DNA of 64,000 nucleotides from Chloroherpetonaceae bacterium (GTDB lineage Bacteria; Bacteroidota; Chlorobiia; Chlorobiales; Thermochlorobacteraceae): NCBI GenBank assembly GCA_033763895.1, contig JANRJQ010000014.1, positions 256,926 to 320,925 of the forward strand, read 5' to 3'. Shown piece by piece: positions 8,508 to 16,068 of this stretch (position 1 is its first letter; each line of letters starts with the position of its first letter). The notes under the pieces were generated by a model. It saw only the letters and a program-made list of their open reading frames with translations, ran no database searches and was not told where the DNA came from. The position numbers and the translations under genes were made by a program.

Positions 8508-8982
8508 GTTGTTTCCACTATTATCAGGAAGAACCCTTTCGGGTGTTGAAGTTCAAACTCCTGAAATACTTCTAAACAAAATAACTTTTATTTCAATTGG
8601 CTTTCAGGTAGACGAACAACGTATTATTGACTATTGGAGCAAAAATATTGTTAACCAATTTAGTAAACATCCAAATTTTAACTATTTGGAGTTTCCCATC
8701 GTTTCACCCAAACAAGCACCGAATAAATACATTCAACAATTTATTGACAATCAAATGAGGGCAAGTATACCTGTTAGTATTCATTCAAATGTAATCACCA
8801 TTTATGAAGATTATTCGATTGTTTTGTCAAAATTTGGAAAAACAATGTATGATGGTCCGTACTTTTTTATTACAAATTTAGGTGGAGAAATACTCGCATT
8901 TGCAAAGGACAGTGATAAAAGAAGCTTGGACATAGAACAATTTGCTTTAATTATCAACAAAGAACTTAGCAACTACCGCTAA
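8497..8982 (+). CDS. Hypothetical protein, possibly thioredoxin-fold
   Basis: The 161-residue protein starts at the ATG at 8497, inside the end of the SRPBCC gene. The order LFPLLSGRTLSGVEVQTPE..NKITFISIGF, then a central helix, then DGPYFFITNLGGEIL, resembles the strand order of redoxin-like proteins. There is no CxxC motif, so a thiol-redox role is not supported. It is the second gene of the same cassette. Its TAA stop (8980-8982) lies inside the attC-like core CCGCTAAC, so the recombination site supplies the stop codon. Function unknown. Confidence 0.6.
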   Translation: MQNKLFPLLSGRTLSGVEVQTPEILLNKITFISIGFQVDEQRIIDYWSKNIVNQFSKHPNFNYLEFPIVSPKQAPNKYIQQFIDNQMRASIPVSIHSNVITIYEDYSIVLSKFGKTMYDGPYFFITNLGGEILAFAKDSDKRSLDIEQFALIINKELSNYR

Positions 8983-9109
8983 CACGGGTTTTGCGTCAGG
9001 CGGGAGACGTGCAAACTTGGAGTTTTGTGCTTCTATTCAAGTGCAGTGCAGGTTGACAGTTTTGTCCTCCGAAACCCGCCCGAACGCAAAGCCGCTCCCC
9101 GGTAGGTGC
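8971..9109 (+). other. attC-like recombination site 6, hybrid right end
   Basis: The left core AACTACCGCTAAC (8971-8983) is complementary to its cassette start at 8026-8038 (one mismatch in 13). The left arm is almost identical to site 3. The right arm begins like site 3 (CCCGCCCGAACGCAAAGCC) but then switches to GCTCCCCGG, the end of the 143-bp mini-cassette. Confidence 0.65.
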
Positions 9110-9132
9110 AAATGTAAAGACAAGTAATAAAT

Positions 9133-9561
9133 ATGAAAATAACAGACTTACCATTTAATAAATTAATCGGAATGAAAGTTTCGACAGATCCAGAATATCT
9201 GTTAAGTTTGGACGACAAGAGTGACTACACTAATCATTTAGGGACAGTACACGCAAGTGCATTATTTTCATTGGCTGAAGCTACAAGCGGACATTTCCTA
9301 CTAGTTAATTTTCCAAAATTCGACTCGGGACTTATTCCTGTTGTGAGACACGTTGAAATTAAATATAAAAAACCTGCAAATGGACAAATAAATTCAACTG
9401 CACACTTAATTGATAATACATTAGACGAAATACTTGAACAACTCTTGACAAGAAAACGAGCATTGGTAAAACTAAAGGTAGAATTGTTTGACACGGATAA
9501 AACAATTATAATGACTGGTGACTTTGAATGGTTTGTGACTATATCAAACATCAGCACCTAA
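9133..9561 (+). CDS. Hotdog-fold thioesterase-like protein (PaaI/DUF4442 type)
   Basis: The 142-residue protein carries YTNHLGTVHASALFSLAEATSG (about residues 36-57). This is the hotdog helix entry of PaaI/DUF4442 proteins, in which an N-H-x-G pattern precedes the central helix. IKYKKPANGQI..STA forms the following strand. Such proteins hydrolyse acyl-CoA thioesters or bind acyl groups; the substrate is unknown. The stop codon TAA (9559-9561) is embedded in the attC-like core GCACCTAAC. The cassette begins TAGGTGC (9103), the complement of that core. Confidence 0.75.
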   Translation: MKITDLPFNKLIGMKVSTDPEYLLSLDDKSDYTNHLGTVHASALFSLAEATSGHFLLVNFPKFDSGLIPVVRHVEIKYKKPANGQINSTAHLIDNTLDEILEQLLTRKRALVKLKVELFDTDKTIIMTGDFEWFVTISNIST

Positions 9562-9677
9562 CAGCACCTAGCCAAAATGCCCGCTTTTTTGTATAATACC
9601 TCCACCCCGATAGCTATCAGGGCTTCGGCGGAGATGAAAAAGGTGCGGGCACTTCGGCTATCTGCAAAACGTTCAGC
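9554..9677 (+). other. attC-like recombination site 7
   Basis: Core GCACCTAAC, then arms CACCTAGCC-aaaa-TGCCCGC (9564-9592) and GCGGGCA-cttc-GGCTATCTG (9646-9664), ending AAAACGTT (G9671). The loop differs from the other sites, so this site belongs to a different sequence lineage with the same architecture. Confidence 0.65.
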
Positions 9678-9814
9678 TAAACTCCGCTTCGCTCCGTTTA
9701 GCTGAATGGGGAGCGGCTCCACCGCTGTTCGCTCGCTTCGCTTCGGCGAACAGCGGTTTTGCGTGAGTCTTCGGGCTGCTTCGCGCCCTCTGACCCCCGC
9801 AAAGCCGCTCCCCA
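9672..9814 (+). mobile_element. 143-bp gene-less mini-cassette, complete copy B
   Basis: Same structure and exact length as the copy at 5370: TTCAGCTAAAC start, GTTTAGCTGAA return arm, GGGGAGCGGC/GCCGCTCCCC outer stem. It is joined directly to the next cassette start, TTAGCCGT. Scattered substitutions distinguish it from the other copies. Confidence 0.7.
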
Positions 9815-9863
9815 TTAGCCGTCATTGTATTGCGACACTTCAAACATTTAAAAAACAGGAAAA

Positions 9864-10613
9864 ATGATAGAAAATTTACCGACATACATCTCACTAATTT
9901 TCGGACTGACGACAGTTGCGACATTACTACTTTTCGTTTGGACAATTAGAAACTCAAACTTTGAAAAAACACAAAAACTTGCGACACCAATCTTTATCAG
10001 TTTGACAATTTGGTTAATAATTCAAGCAGCTTTGACACTTAAAAACATTTACAACACCGACCCCAATTCATTTCCACCAAAAATTATATTGACAGGAATT
10101 TTACCGACAATATTGACATTAATTTTACTTTTTACAACTTCAAAAGGCAGACAGTTCATAGACAGTTTACCACTTAAAAACTTGACCTATCTAAACATTG
10201 TGAGAATACCAGTTGAAATAGTTTTGTTTTGGCTTTTTCTCAACAAAGCAATACCTGAATTAATGACTTTTGAAGGACGGAACTTTGACATTCTTGCAGG
10301 AATAACAGCTCCACTTATTGCATATTTTTGGCTGACAAAAAACAAATTCAACAAACAGGCAGTTTTAATTTGGAACTTTGTTTGCCTCGGACTTTTGATA
10401 AACATTGTTGTCAACGCTTTATTTTCAGCACCTTCACCAATTCAAAAATTTGCATTTGACCAACCGAATATTGCGATTTTAAATTTTCCATTTAGTTGGT
10501 TGCCGACATTTATCGTTCCAATCGTATTATTTGGACACTTGGTTTCAATTAGACAACTACTAAAACATAAAACAGACAATAAAACAAACGAAAAAGAAAC
10601 AACGAACGGCTAA
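9864..10613 (+). CDS. Polytopic membrane protein, function unknown
   Basis: The 249-residue protein has about seven hydrophobic segments (near residues 9-27, 41-57, 75-92, 108-125, 142-156, 170-188 and 212-232) and a charged Lys/Thr/Asn tail. There is no recognisable family motif. It starts at the ATG at 9864. The TAA stop (10611-10613) lies in the attC-like core AACGGCTAAC. The cassette start TTAGCCGT at 9815 is complementary to that core. It is an integral inner-membrane protein by composition; no transport or enzymatic motif is visible. Confidence 0.65.
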   Translation: MIENLPTYISLIFGLTTVATLLLFVWTIRNSNFEKTQKLATPIFISLTIWLIIQAALTLKNIYNTDPNSFPPKIILTGILPTILTLILLFTTSKGRQFIDSLPLKNLTYLNIVRIPVEIVLFWLFLNKAIPELMTFEGRNFDILAGITAPLIAYFWLTKNKFNKQAVLIWNFVCLGLLINIVVNALFSAPSPIQKFAFDQPNIAILNFPFSWLPTFIVPIVLFGHLVSIRQLLKHKTDNKTNEKETTNG

Positions 10614-10747
10614 CAAGGGTTTGGCAAAAGCAGGGCTGACAGAAGTAATTGAACATTTGTACTTCTATCAACATTTGTGCTAAACTTCGGCTGATGGTTT
10701 TCAAATGCCCTGCCTTCGCCAAGCCCCAAACCGTTATAGGCAATTTT
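10605..10747 (+). other. attC-like recombination site 8
   Basis: Left: AACGGCTAAC, GGGTTTGGC, aaaa, GCAGGGC. Right: GCCCTGC, cttc, GCCAAGCCC, then CCGTTATAGGC. The crossover would follow G10733. The loop contains ATTTGTACTTC and ATTTGTGCTA. Arms and four-base bulges match the layout of site 5. Confidence 0.75.
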
Positions 10748-10761
10748 AAAACAACATAAAT

Positions 10762-11931
10762 ATGACAAAAATACTTCTATTTCTTGTATTCGCTTTTTTG
10801 ATGGGTTCTGTTACTTATGGACAGAAAATAAACAAAAGCAAAATAGATATCCTTCTAAAAGGGGCTGAGCAGACGCATTCAGAAGCTGTTATTATATATA
10901 AAGACAATAATTTGGTTATAGAAAAGTACTTTGGCATCGGACAAGCCAATAATAAAATTGAAAGTATGTCCTGCACGAAAAGTATTGTTGGGCTTGCAGT
11001 TGCTTGCCTTCTTAATGACAAGTTGATTGATAGTCTTGATATTCCTGTTTCAACTTATTTCCCCGAATGGAAACAGGGCCAAAAGCAATTTATCACCTTA
11101 AGACACTTGTTGAATATGACCTCAGGACTGCAAAACAATCCTAATGCATCAATTGAAATATATCCCAGTCACGACTTTGTGCAATTAGCCCTTACTGCCG
11201 AACTTTCATATAAACCAGGTGAGGTTTGGGCATATAACAACAAGGCGTTAAATCTTATGGCAGGAGTAATAAAAAAAATTACAGGCAAACGAATGGACAA
11301 TTATATTGGTGAACGTCTTTTCAGACCATTGGGAATTACTGATTTCAGTTGGTCCCTAGATAGTGTTGGCAATCCACATGTAATGTCTGGATGTCAAATT
11401 AAACCAATGGATTTTGCTAAGATTGGACTTTTATTATTAAATAAAGGAAGGTTTAATAATGAGGTAGTAATTGCAGAAAAATACATAACTGAAGTAATCA
11501 CGCCATGTAAACAATATCAAGGATATGGCATGTTGTGGTGGATAGACTATGAAAAGACAGTTTCAGTAATTGATGATGAAATAATAAATGAACTTACAAA
11601 GGCAGAAGTACCTCAAGACTTCGTTCAAAAGGTTATTTCAATGAAAGGAACTTATGCTACAAATGATGAATATTATGCTAAAGTTCAAAATGTTTTTGGA
11701 AAAAATCCTTGGGGATACATTAATGAAACACTTGGTTCTAATCTTCGTTTACGAAAAAAAGAATTTAGCGGCAACATAACATATCGGGCTGACGGATACT
11801 TGGGAAATTACATTATTGTAGATCCGAAGAATAAAATTGTTGCCATCAGAATGATTAGCCATCAAAGTTTCGAAAATGAAAATGACAACTTTTTTGACTT
11901 TGGTAAACAGGTGCTGAATTTAACTGAGTAA
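10762..11931 (+). CDS. Secreted serine hydrolase, class C beta-lactamase family
   Basis: The 389-residue protein has a signal peptide (FLVFAFLMGSVTYGQ). It carries the SxxK motif as S70-C-T-K73 (SMSCTKSIVGLAVA), then RHLLNMTSGL and the YxN motif YNN at 158-160 (VWAYNNKALNLM). This is the serine beta-lactamase/D-alanyl-D-alanine carboxypeptidase fold. It has no lipobox, unlike the related cassette gene at 6823, so it would be soluble in the periplasm or exported. The ends of its cassette match over 14 of 15 bases (TTATAGGCAATTTT at 10734 against AAAACTGCCTATAAC at 11932). True antibiotic hydrolysis cannot be inferred. Confidence 0.85.
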   Translation: MTKILLFLVFAFLMGSVTYGQKINKSKIDILLKGAEQTHSEAVIIYKDNNLVIEKYFGIGQANNKIESMSCTKSIVGLAVACLLNDKLIDSLDIPVSTYFPEWKQGQKQFITLRHLLNMTSGLQNNPNASIEIYPSHDFVQLALTAELSYKPGEVWAYNNKALNLMAGVIKKITGKRMDNYIGERLFRPLGITDFSWSLDSVGNPHVMSGCQIKPMDFAKIGLLLLNKGRFNNEVVIAEKYITEVITPCKQYQGYGMLWWIDYEKTVSVIDDEIINELTKAEVPQDFVQKVISMKGTYATNDEYYAKVQNVFGKNPWGYINETLGSNLRLRKKEFSGNITYRADGYLGNYIIVDPKNKIVAIRMISHQSFENENDNFFDFGKQVLNLTE

Positions 11932-12070
11932 AAAACTGCCTATAACACGGGTTTTGCGTTAGTGGCCGGAAAGTGCGAATAGAAACATTTGAGCAATAAA
12001 TAAACATTGGTGCTGGCAGACAGTTTTCCGTTTCAAAAGCCCACCAACGCAAAGCCCAAAACCGTTCAGC
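11932..12070 (+). other. attC-like recombination site 9
   Basis: Core AAAACTGCCTATAAC (11932-11946), arm CGGGTTTTGCGTTaGTGG facing CCACcAACGCAAAGCCC, closing core AACCGTT with G12064. The loop retains diverged TTTG motifs. The left core overlaps the serine hydrolase stop by only a few bases. Confidence 0.7.
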
Positions 12071-12207
12071 TAAACTCCGCTTCGCTCCGTTTAGCTGAAT
12101 GGGGAGCGGCACCACCGCTGTTCGCTCGCTTCGCTTCGCTGAACATCCGTTTTGCGTGAGACTTTTGGCTGTTTCGCGCCCTTCAAACACTGAAAAGTCG
12201 CTCCCCA
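12065..12207 (+). mobile_element. 143-bp gene-less mini-cassette, complete copy C
   Basis: The third full copy, again exactly 143 bp and inserted exactly at a GTT junction. The 3' arm has drifted (GTCGCTCCCCATT) and the centre has substitutions, so it is older or less constrained than the copies at 5370 and 9672. Confidence 0.65.
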
Positions 12208-12252
12208 TTTATGCAAGTGAAGGACGCCAATAATCAATACACTATTAAGAAA

Positions 12253-13218
12253 ATGAGAGCGATTGTATATTCAAAATATGGCCCACCGGAAGTTGCCAGA
12301 TTAATGGAAGTTCCCAAACCGATACCGAAAGACAATGAAATATTGGTGAAGGTTTATTCCTCAACAGTAAACCGGACTGACTCAGGTTTCCGTAGTGCCG
12401 AATATTTTATTTCACGATTTTGGACTGGACTTTTTCGACCAAAATATCAAATATTGGGTTGTGAGTTTTCGGGTATCGTTGAAGAAATTGGCCAACAGGT
12501 AACAACCTTCAAGAAGGGTAATAAAGTATTTGGATTTAATGATAAAACCTGCGGCGGACACGGAGAGTATTTAACTATTGCTGAAATTGATGCGGTTATA
12601 AATTTTCCTGACACTTTAAGTTTTGATGAAGCAGCAGCTCTTTCGGAAGGCGCTCATTATGCCTTAGAAGATATACGGGCAGCAAAAGTTGAACGCGGAC
12701 AAAATGTTTTAGTTTATGGCGCAACAGGTGCAATTGGTTCTGCGGCTGTTCAATTATTAAAGCATTTTGGCGCAAGAGTAACAGCAGTATCCAATACAAA
12801 AAATGTAGGTCTTGTAAAGTCTCTTGGTGCAGATACTGTTATTGATTATCAAACGCAGGATTTTACAAAGACTGAAGATAAGTTTGAATTCATCTTTGAT
12901 GCGGTTGGAAAAAGTTCATTTGGTCAGTGTAAACCTTTATTAACTGAAAAAGGGATTTACATTTCAACCGAATTTGGAAAAAACGGAGAAAATTTATTTT
13001 TTGCTTTAACGACTCCGCTATGGGGAGGCAAAAGGCTTTTATTTCCAATTCCATCCATCACCAAACAAGATCTCATATTTTTGAAAGAACTATTTGAAAA
13101 AGGTGAGTACAAGCCTGTCATTGACAGATTCTATAAATTAGACCAAATTGTTGAAGCCTATCAATACGTTGATTCGGGGCAAAAAACAGGAAATGTTATT
13201 ATTAAAATAGTAGAATGA
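12253..13218 (+). CDS. NAD(P)H-dependent quinone oxidoreductase/alcohol dehydrogenase-like (MDR family)
   Basis: The 321-residue protein, from MRAIVYSKYG at the ATG at 12253, belongs to the medium-chain dehydrogenase/reductase superfamily. The N-terminal GroES-like domain has PKDNEILVKVYSSTVNRTD and GCEFSGIVEEIG. The cofactor domain has VLVYGATGAIGSAAVQLLKHFGA (nucleotide-binding turn) and LGADTVIDY. The structural and catalytic zinc cysteines of true alcohol dehydrogenases are not evident, which favours the zinc-free quinone reductase/zeta-crystallin branch. The frame is open upstream to 12211, but MRAIVY is the normal family start. It is the last recognisable cassette gene of the array. Confidence 0.85.
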   Translation: MRAIVYSKYGPPEVARLMEVPKPIPKDNEILVKVYSSTVNRTDSGFRSAEYFISRFWTGLFRPKYQILGCEFSGIVEEIGQQVTTFKKGNKVFGFNDKTCGGHGEYLTIAEIDAVINFPDTLSFDEAAALSEGAHYALEDIRAAKVERGQNVLVYGATGAIGSAAVQLLKHFGARVTAVSNTKNVGLVKSLGADTVIDYQTQDFTKTEDKFEFIFDAVGKSSFGQCKPLLTEKGIYISTEFGKNGENLFFALTTPLWGGKRLLFPIPSITKQDLIFLKELFEKGEYKPVIDRFYKLDQIVEAYQYVDSGQKTGNVIIKIVE

Positions 13219-13220
13219 AA

Positions 13221-13312
13221 CGAACGCCAGCCACTTACACCATATTTACATTAAGCGTGATTTCGTGCTACTTAGACACTTTTGTGTTGAAAAGTGCCAC
13301 TTTCGAAAATCC
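13221..13312 (+). other. attC-like site 10, degenerate
   Basis: CCAGCCACTTACACC, a central ACTTTTGTGTTGA (the loop motif shared by the other sites) and a short AAGTGCC/CCACTT pairing. The cores are not recognisable. Read as the eroded end of the array. Confidence 0.35.
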
Positions 13313-13429
13313 GCGAAAATGAATGTTCCAAATCCCAAAACGATTTTATAGGTTTTAATCATACGCTTCGATCGGAGTTCATAAAAAAATGGGAAAACGA
13401 TGAATCCTTACAATTCGGGTTCAGAACAA

Positions 13430-13612
13430 AACCATTGGACTTCAGACATCGGCAGTTGAACCTTAACCATTCAAAGTTGCAGGTTTAAACCCCAATTTTC
13501 GACCTAAAACATCGAAATTTGGTTCTTAAACATTCAAAGTTCGACCTCGAACCTCGACAATTGGAGCTTTTACCCCGAACTTTCGACCTTTGACCTTGAA
13601 CTTTCGGGTTTT
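13430..13612 (+). repeat. Degenerate minisatellite, 20-22 bp period, about eight units
   Basis: Successive units of 20-22 bp align as AC(C/A)(T/C)(T/C)GAA(C/A)TTTCGACCT with many substitutions (for example starting at 13531, 13552, 13573 and 13594). No conserved reading frame and no spacers, so it is not a CRISPR array. The rest of the 13313-14025 gap holds only the decayed mini-cassette at 13716. Confidence 0.6.
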
Positions 13613-13715
13613 GAGGTGGGAGGGGGTACCTCGGAGGTGGGGTGCTTGATGTTTTCGGCGGGAAGGAAAGAAAAAATATATAATTTTAATAGATTATTTG
13701 GGGCTTTAGTTTTAA

Positions 13716-13783
13716 ACTGGTTTTGCGTGAGGCTTTCCGGCTTGCTTCGCGCCTTTCACTTGCGGTGAAGTCGCTTCCCCTTA
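13716..13783 (+). mobile_element. Fragment of the 143-bp mini-cassette
   Basis: CTGGTTTTGCGTGAGG, TGCTTCGCGCC and GTCGCTTCCCCTTA correspond in order to the 3' half of the complete copies at 5370, 9672 and 12065. The 5' arms are missing. Confidence 0.5.
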
Positions 13784-14025
13784 CAGTGCATTTTAATGCT
13801 AAAGAAAAAAGGAAAATGAATAATAAATAGACATCATTTTATAACCAAAAATATTAACTTGAAAGATATGTAGATAATGCTTGTGGTTACCGTAAAGGCA
13901 ATCTTCAAGCACGACTATTAAAAAAAATTTAGGTTTGGACATCTTCTATTGTAAACATTCAACCGCTGTGTTTCACACTATATTATTTGCTAATAACTTT
14001 TCTTTTTAATTCAACCGATTTTCAA

Positions 14026-14601
14026 ATGAAAAATCAATTCGAAGAATTTCTTTTTGAAAGGGTAAAAAATCCGAAAATTGAAGAAGTAAAGGAAATTTTA
14101 TCCATTTTCAATGAGCAATTATATAAAAAGGGGACATTCTTTAAAGAGCACGATACAGTAATTCAAAATTTTGGGATTTCTCGCAGAAGGAAGTGCCAGA
14201 ACTTATTTCTTAAATGAAAGGGGAGATGAAATTACAGACGAGATACTCCAAAGCAAAAATTTCTTATCCGACATCATTAGTGTTAGAACCAATCAGAAAT
14301 CTCCTATTATTATTGAAATTTTAGAAAAATCCACTTTATTTGTTGCGTCGATGCACAATGTGAAAGATTTGCTCAATCGAAATGTTACCTTTAATATCCT
14401 CATTGCGAATATATGGGTGACCGGGCGATGCAACTCGTTAAACGTCATCTTTTGTTCTTAAATGGGTCCGCCAAACAGCGATACGACTATTTGATAGCAA
14501 CCAACCCTTCCTTGGTTAAGAAATTTCCGCTTCGATTTATTGCCTCGATGATTGGGGTTACGCCTACACAATTAAGCAGAATTAGAAGCAAAAAGTCTTA
14601 A
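14026..14601 (+). pseudogene. Crp/Fnr-family transcriptional regulator, two frameshifts
   Basis: Three consecutive frames give one Bacteroidota-type Crp/Fnr protein. The first is MKNQFEEFLFERVKNPK.. (14026 onward), the cyclic-nucleotide-binding-like start. The second is FLAEGSARTYFLNERGDEITDE.. from about 14175, the jelly-roll core. The third is RYDYLIATNPSLVKKFPLRFIASMIGVTPTQLSRIR to 14601, the linker and HTH recognition helix. Frame changes occur near 14170-14215 and 14410-14460. An intact copy would be about 190 residues. It could only be active if the shifts are sequencing errors. It is one of five or six broken genes clustered between 14 and 24 kb. Confidence 0.75.
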
Positions 14602-14781
14602 TTAATTTTAATTTATCAACATATGTAAAGAAGTTTAACCTATCGAAGCCTGTATTTTTGGATGTTTTTTTTCAATTAAAAATAATGTCCAAACATGATA
14701 CAGAGTAAAGAAAATGGATTTCGGTCGCTTTGTAAACGAATTTGATTTAGTCACGCGAAGGAGCTCCTAACCGCACTCCTT

Positions 14782-15225
14782 ATGCTCATTGCGAGCACCT
14801 CATTTGCCCAATCAAACCCAACCGAGATTGAAATTTTTCAGGACGCCTTAGGGCTTGAAAAGAAGATCGCGGTCGCCAAATTTATGAGTTTGGGTGACTC
14901 GGCCGTTGTTTTTTGGAAAATCTACGACGAATATGAAGTAGAACGCAAAAAGCTTGGGAAAGAAAGACTCCTTGTAATTTCAGACTACGCTAAAAACTAC
15001 CCTAACATTTCTGATAAAATGATACAGGATCTCTTTAACAGAACGCCATCCCAAAAAAAGGCATTTGATAAACTTCAAGAAACTTATTTCAATCGAATGA
15101 AAAAGGAAGTTGGTATAAGTAAAGCCGCACAATTTTGGCAAATTGAGGGTTATTTTAATACCATTATTTTAGCGAATATCTATAAACAAATCCCATTCAT
15201 TGGTGAGCATCTATCGGGAAAATAA
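14782..15225 (+). CDS. Small secreted protein, unknown function, 5' end doubtful
   Basis: The 147-residue frame begins in the middle of what looks like a signal peptide. The codons upstream of the ATG at 14782 read ELLTAL, continuing into LMLIASTSFAQS, but no start codon precedes them before a TGA. Another frame just upstream offers an ATG at about 14713, so a single frameshift may have detached the true start. The mature part is a charged helical protein (YEVERKKLGKERLLVI, PSQKKAFDKLQETYFNRMKKEVG), consistent with a small periplasmic helical bundle. No family recognised. Confidence 0.5.
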   Translation: MLIASTSFAQSNPTEIEIFQDALGLEKKIAVAKFMSLGDSAVVFWKIYDEYEVERKKLGKERLLVISDYAKNYPNISDKMIQDLFNRTPSQKKAFDKLQETYFNRMKKEVGISKAAQFWQIEGYFNTIILANIYKQIPFIGEHLSGK

Positions 15226-15309
15226 TTTTAGAATCAATTATGTTTTTTTAAGTGTTTAATAACATTCTTGATTACCTTCTATATTAATTCTTAAAAATAA
15301 AAATGAATA

Positions 15310-15984
15310 ATGAAAAATAATATCAAATTATTTCTGGTAATATCCATTTGTATTTATACCGGTTTTATTCAAACTGATAAGGAGCAATTGGCTTTAGAAG
15401 TGAGTAAAGTGGATGCCGAAAATATTGAAAAACTGAAAAAATATATTTGGAAAATGCATTCTGTTGTTTCAGGTGAGGGTGGCAATAAAACGACACTTGT
15501 AAGTGAATTCAAATTTGACCAAAAGGGAGAACTCAGCATTACAGTTGTGGATGGCAAAACAAATATTGACAGAAAGGCTGGAATTCGAGGTAAAGTTCAA
15601 CAGAATGCAATGCAAAGCAAACTCGAGTATGTTAGCAATGCAATGAAATATAGCTTGGCCTATACCTATATGACGAAAGGTCAATTATTGGATTTTTTTG
15701 AGAAGGCCGATGTCTATGAAAGTAACGGAATTATTAAGGTATTTGGTAAAAATGTAATTGTTAATGGAGATGAGTTAACAATTTTTATTGATGCTAAAAC
15801 AAAATTCTTCATAAGAAAGTCCTTTTCAACCAAAATGGGTTCAGACCCAATCAAATGGGAAGTTCTTTACGAAATTTTTCAATCTTCTGGGATAAACCAT
15901 ATTTCAAAATCAAAACTGGAATTGCCTACAGAAAGAATAACAATTGAAGGTGAGAATAAAGATTATACCGTCAGGGTTGATTGA
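15310..15984 (+). CDS. Exported hypothetical protein
   Basis: The 224-residue protein has an N-terminal hydrophobic stretch (NIKLFLVISICIYTGFI) that reads as a signal peptide without a lipobox. The remainder is rich in beta-forming sequence (EFKFDQKGELSITVVDGKTN, GIIKVFGKNVIVNGDELTIFID, KTKFFIRKSF). That pattern resembles periplasmic LolA/LppX-like or DUF4412-type proteins, though I see no diagnostic motif. It stands alone, with AT-rich flanks on both sides. Confidence 0.6.
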   Translation: MKNNIKLFLVISICIYTGFIQTDKEQLALEVSKVDAENIEKLKKYIWKMHSVVSGEGGNKTTLVSEFKFDQKGELSITVVDGKTNIDRKAGIRGKVQQNAMQSKLEYVSNAMKYSLAYTYMTKGQLLDFFEKADVYESNGIIKVFGKNVIVNGDELTIFIDAKTKFFIRKSFSTKMGSDPIKWEVLYEIFQSSGINHISKSKLELPTERITIEGENKDYTVRVD

Positions 15985-16068
15985 TAGATATCAACTGTTT
16001 GAAGATAAAAGTTATAATTACTGTCATATTCTACTTATTTATTCACTTAAACAAAATTGTTCGATATC

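Noticed and set aside
13294-13488. ORF of 64 codons after the oxidoreductase gene
   Set aside because: Lies in the degenerate minisatellite and array remnant, with no start signal or family resemblance.
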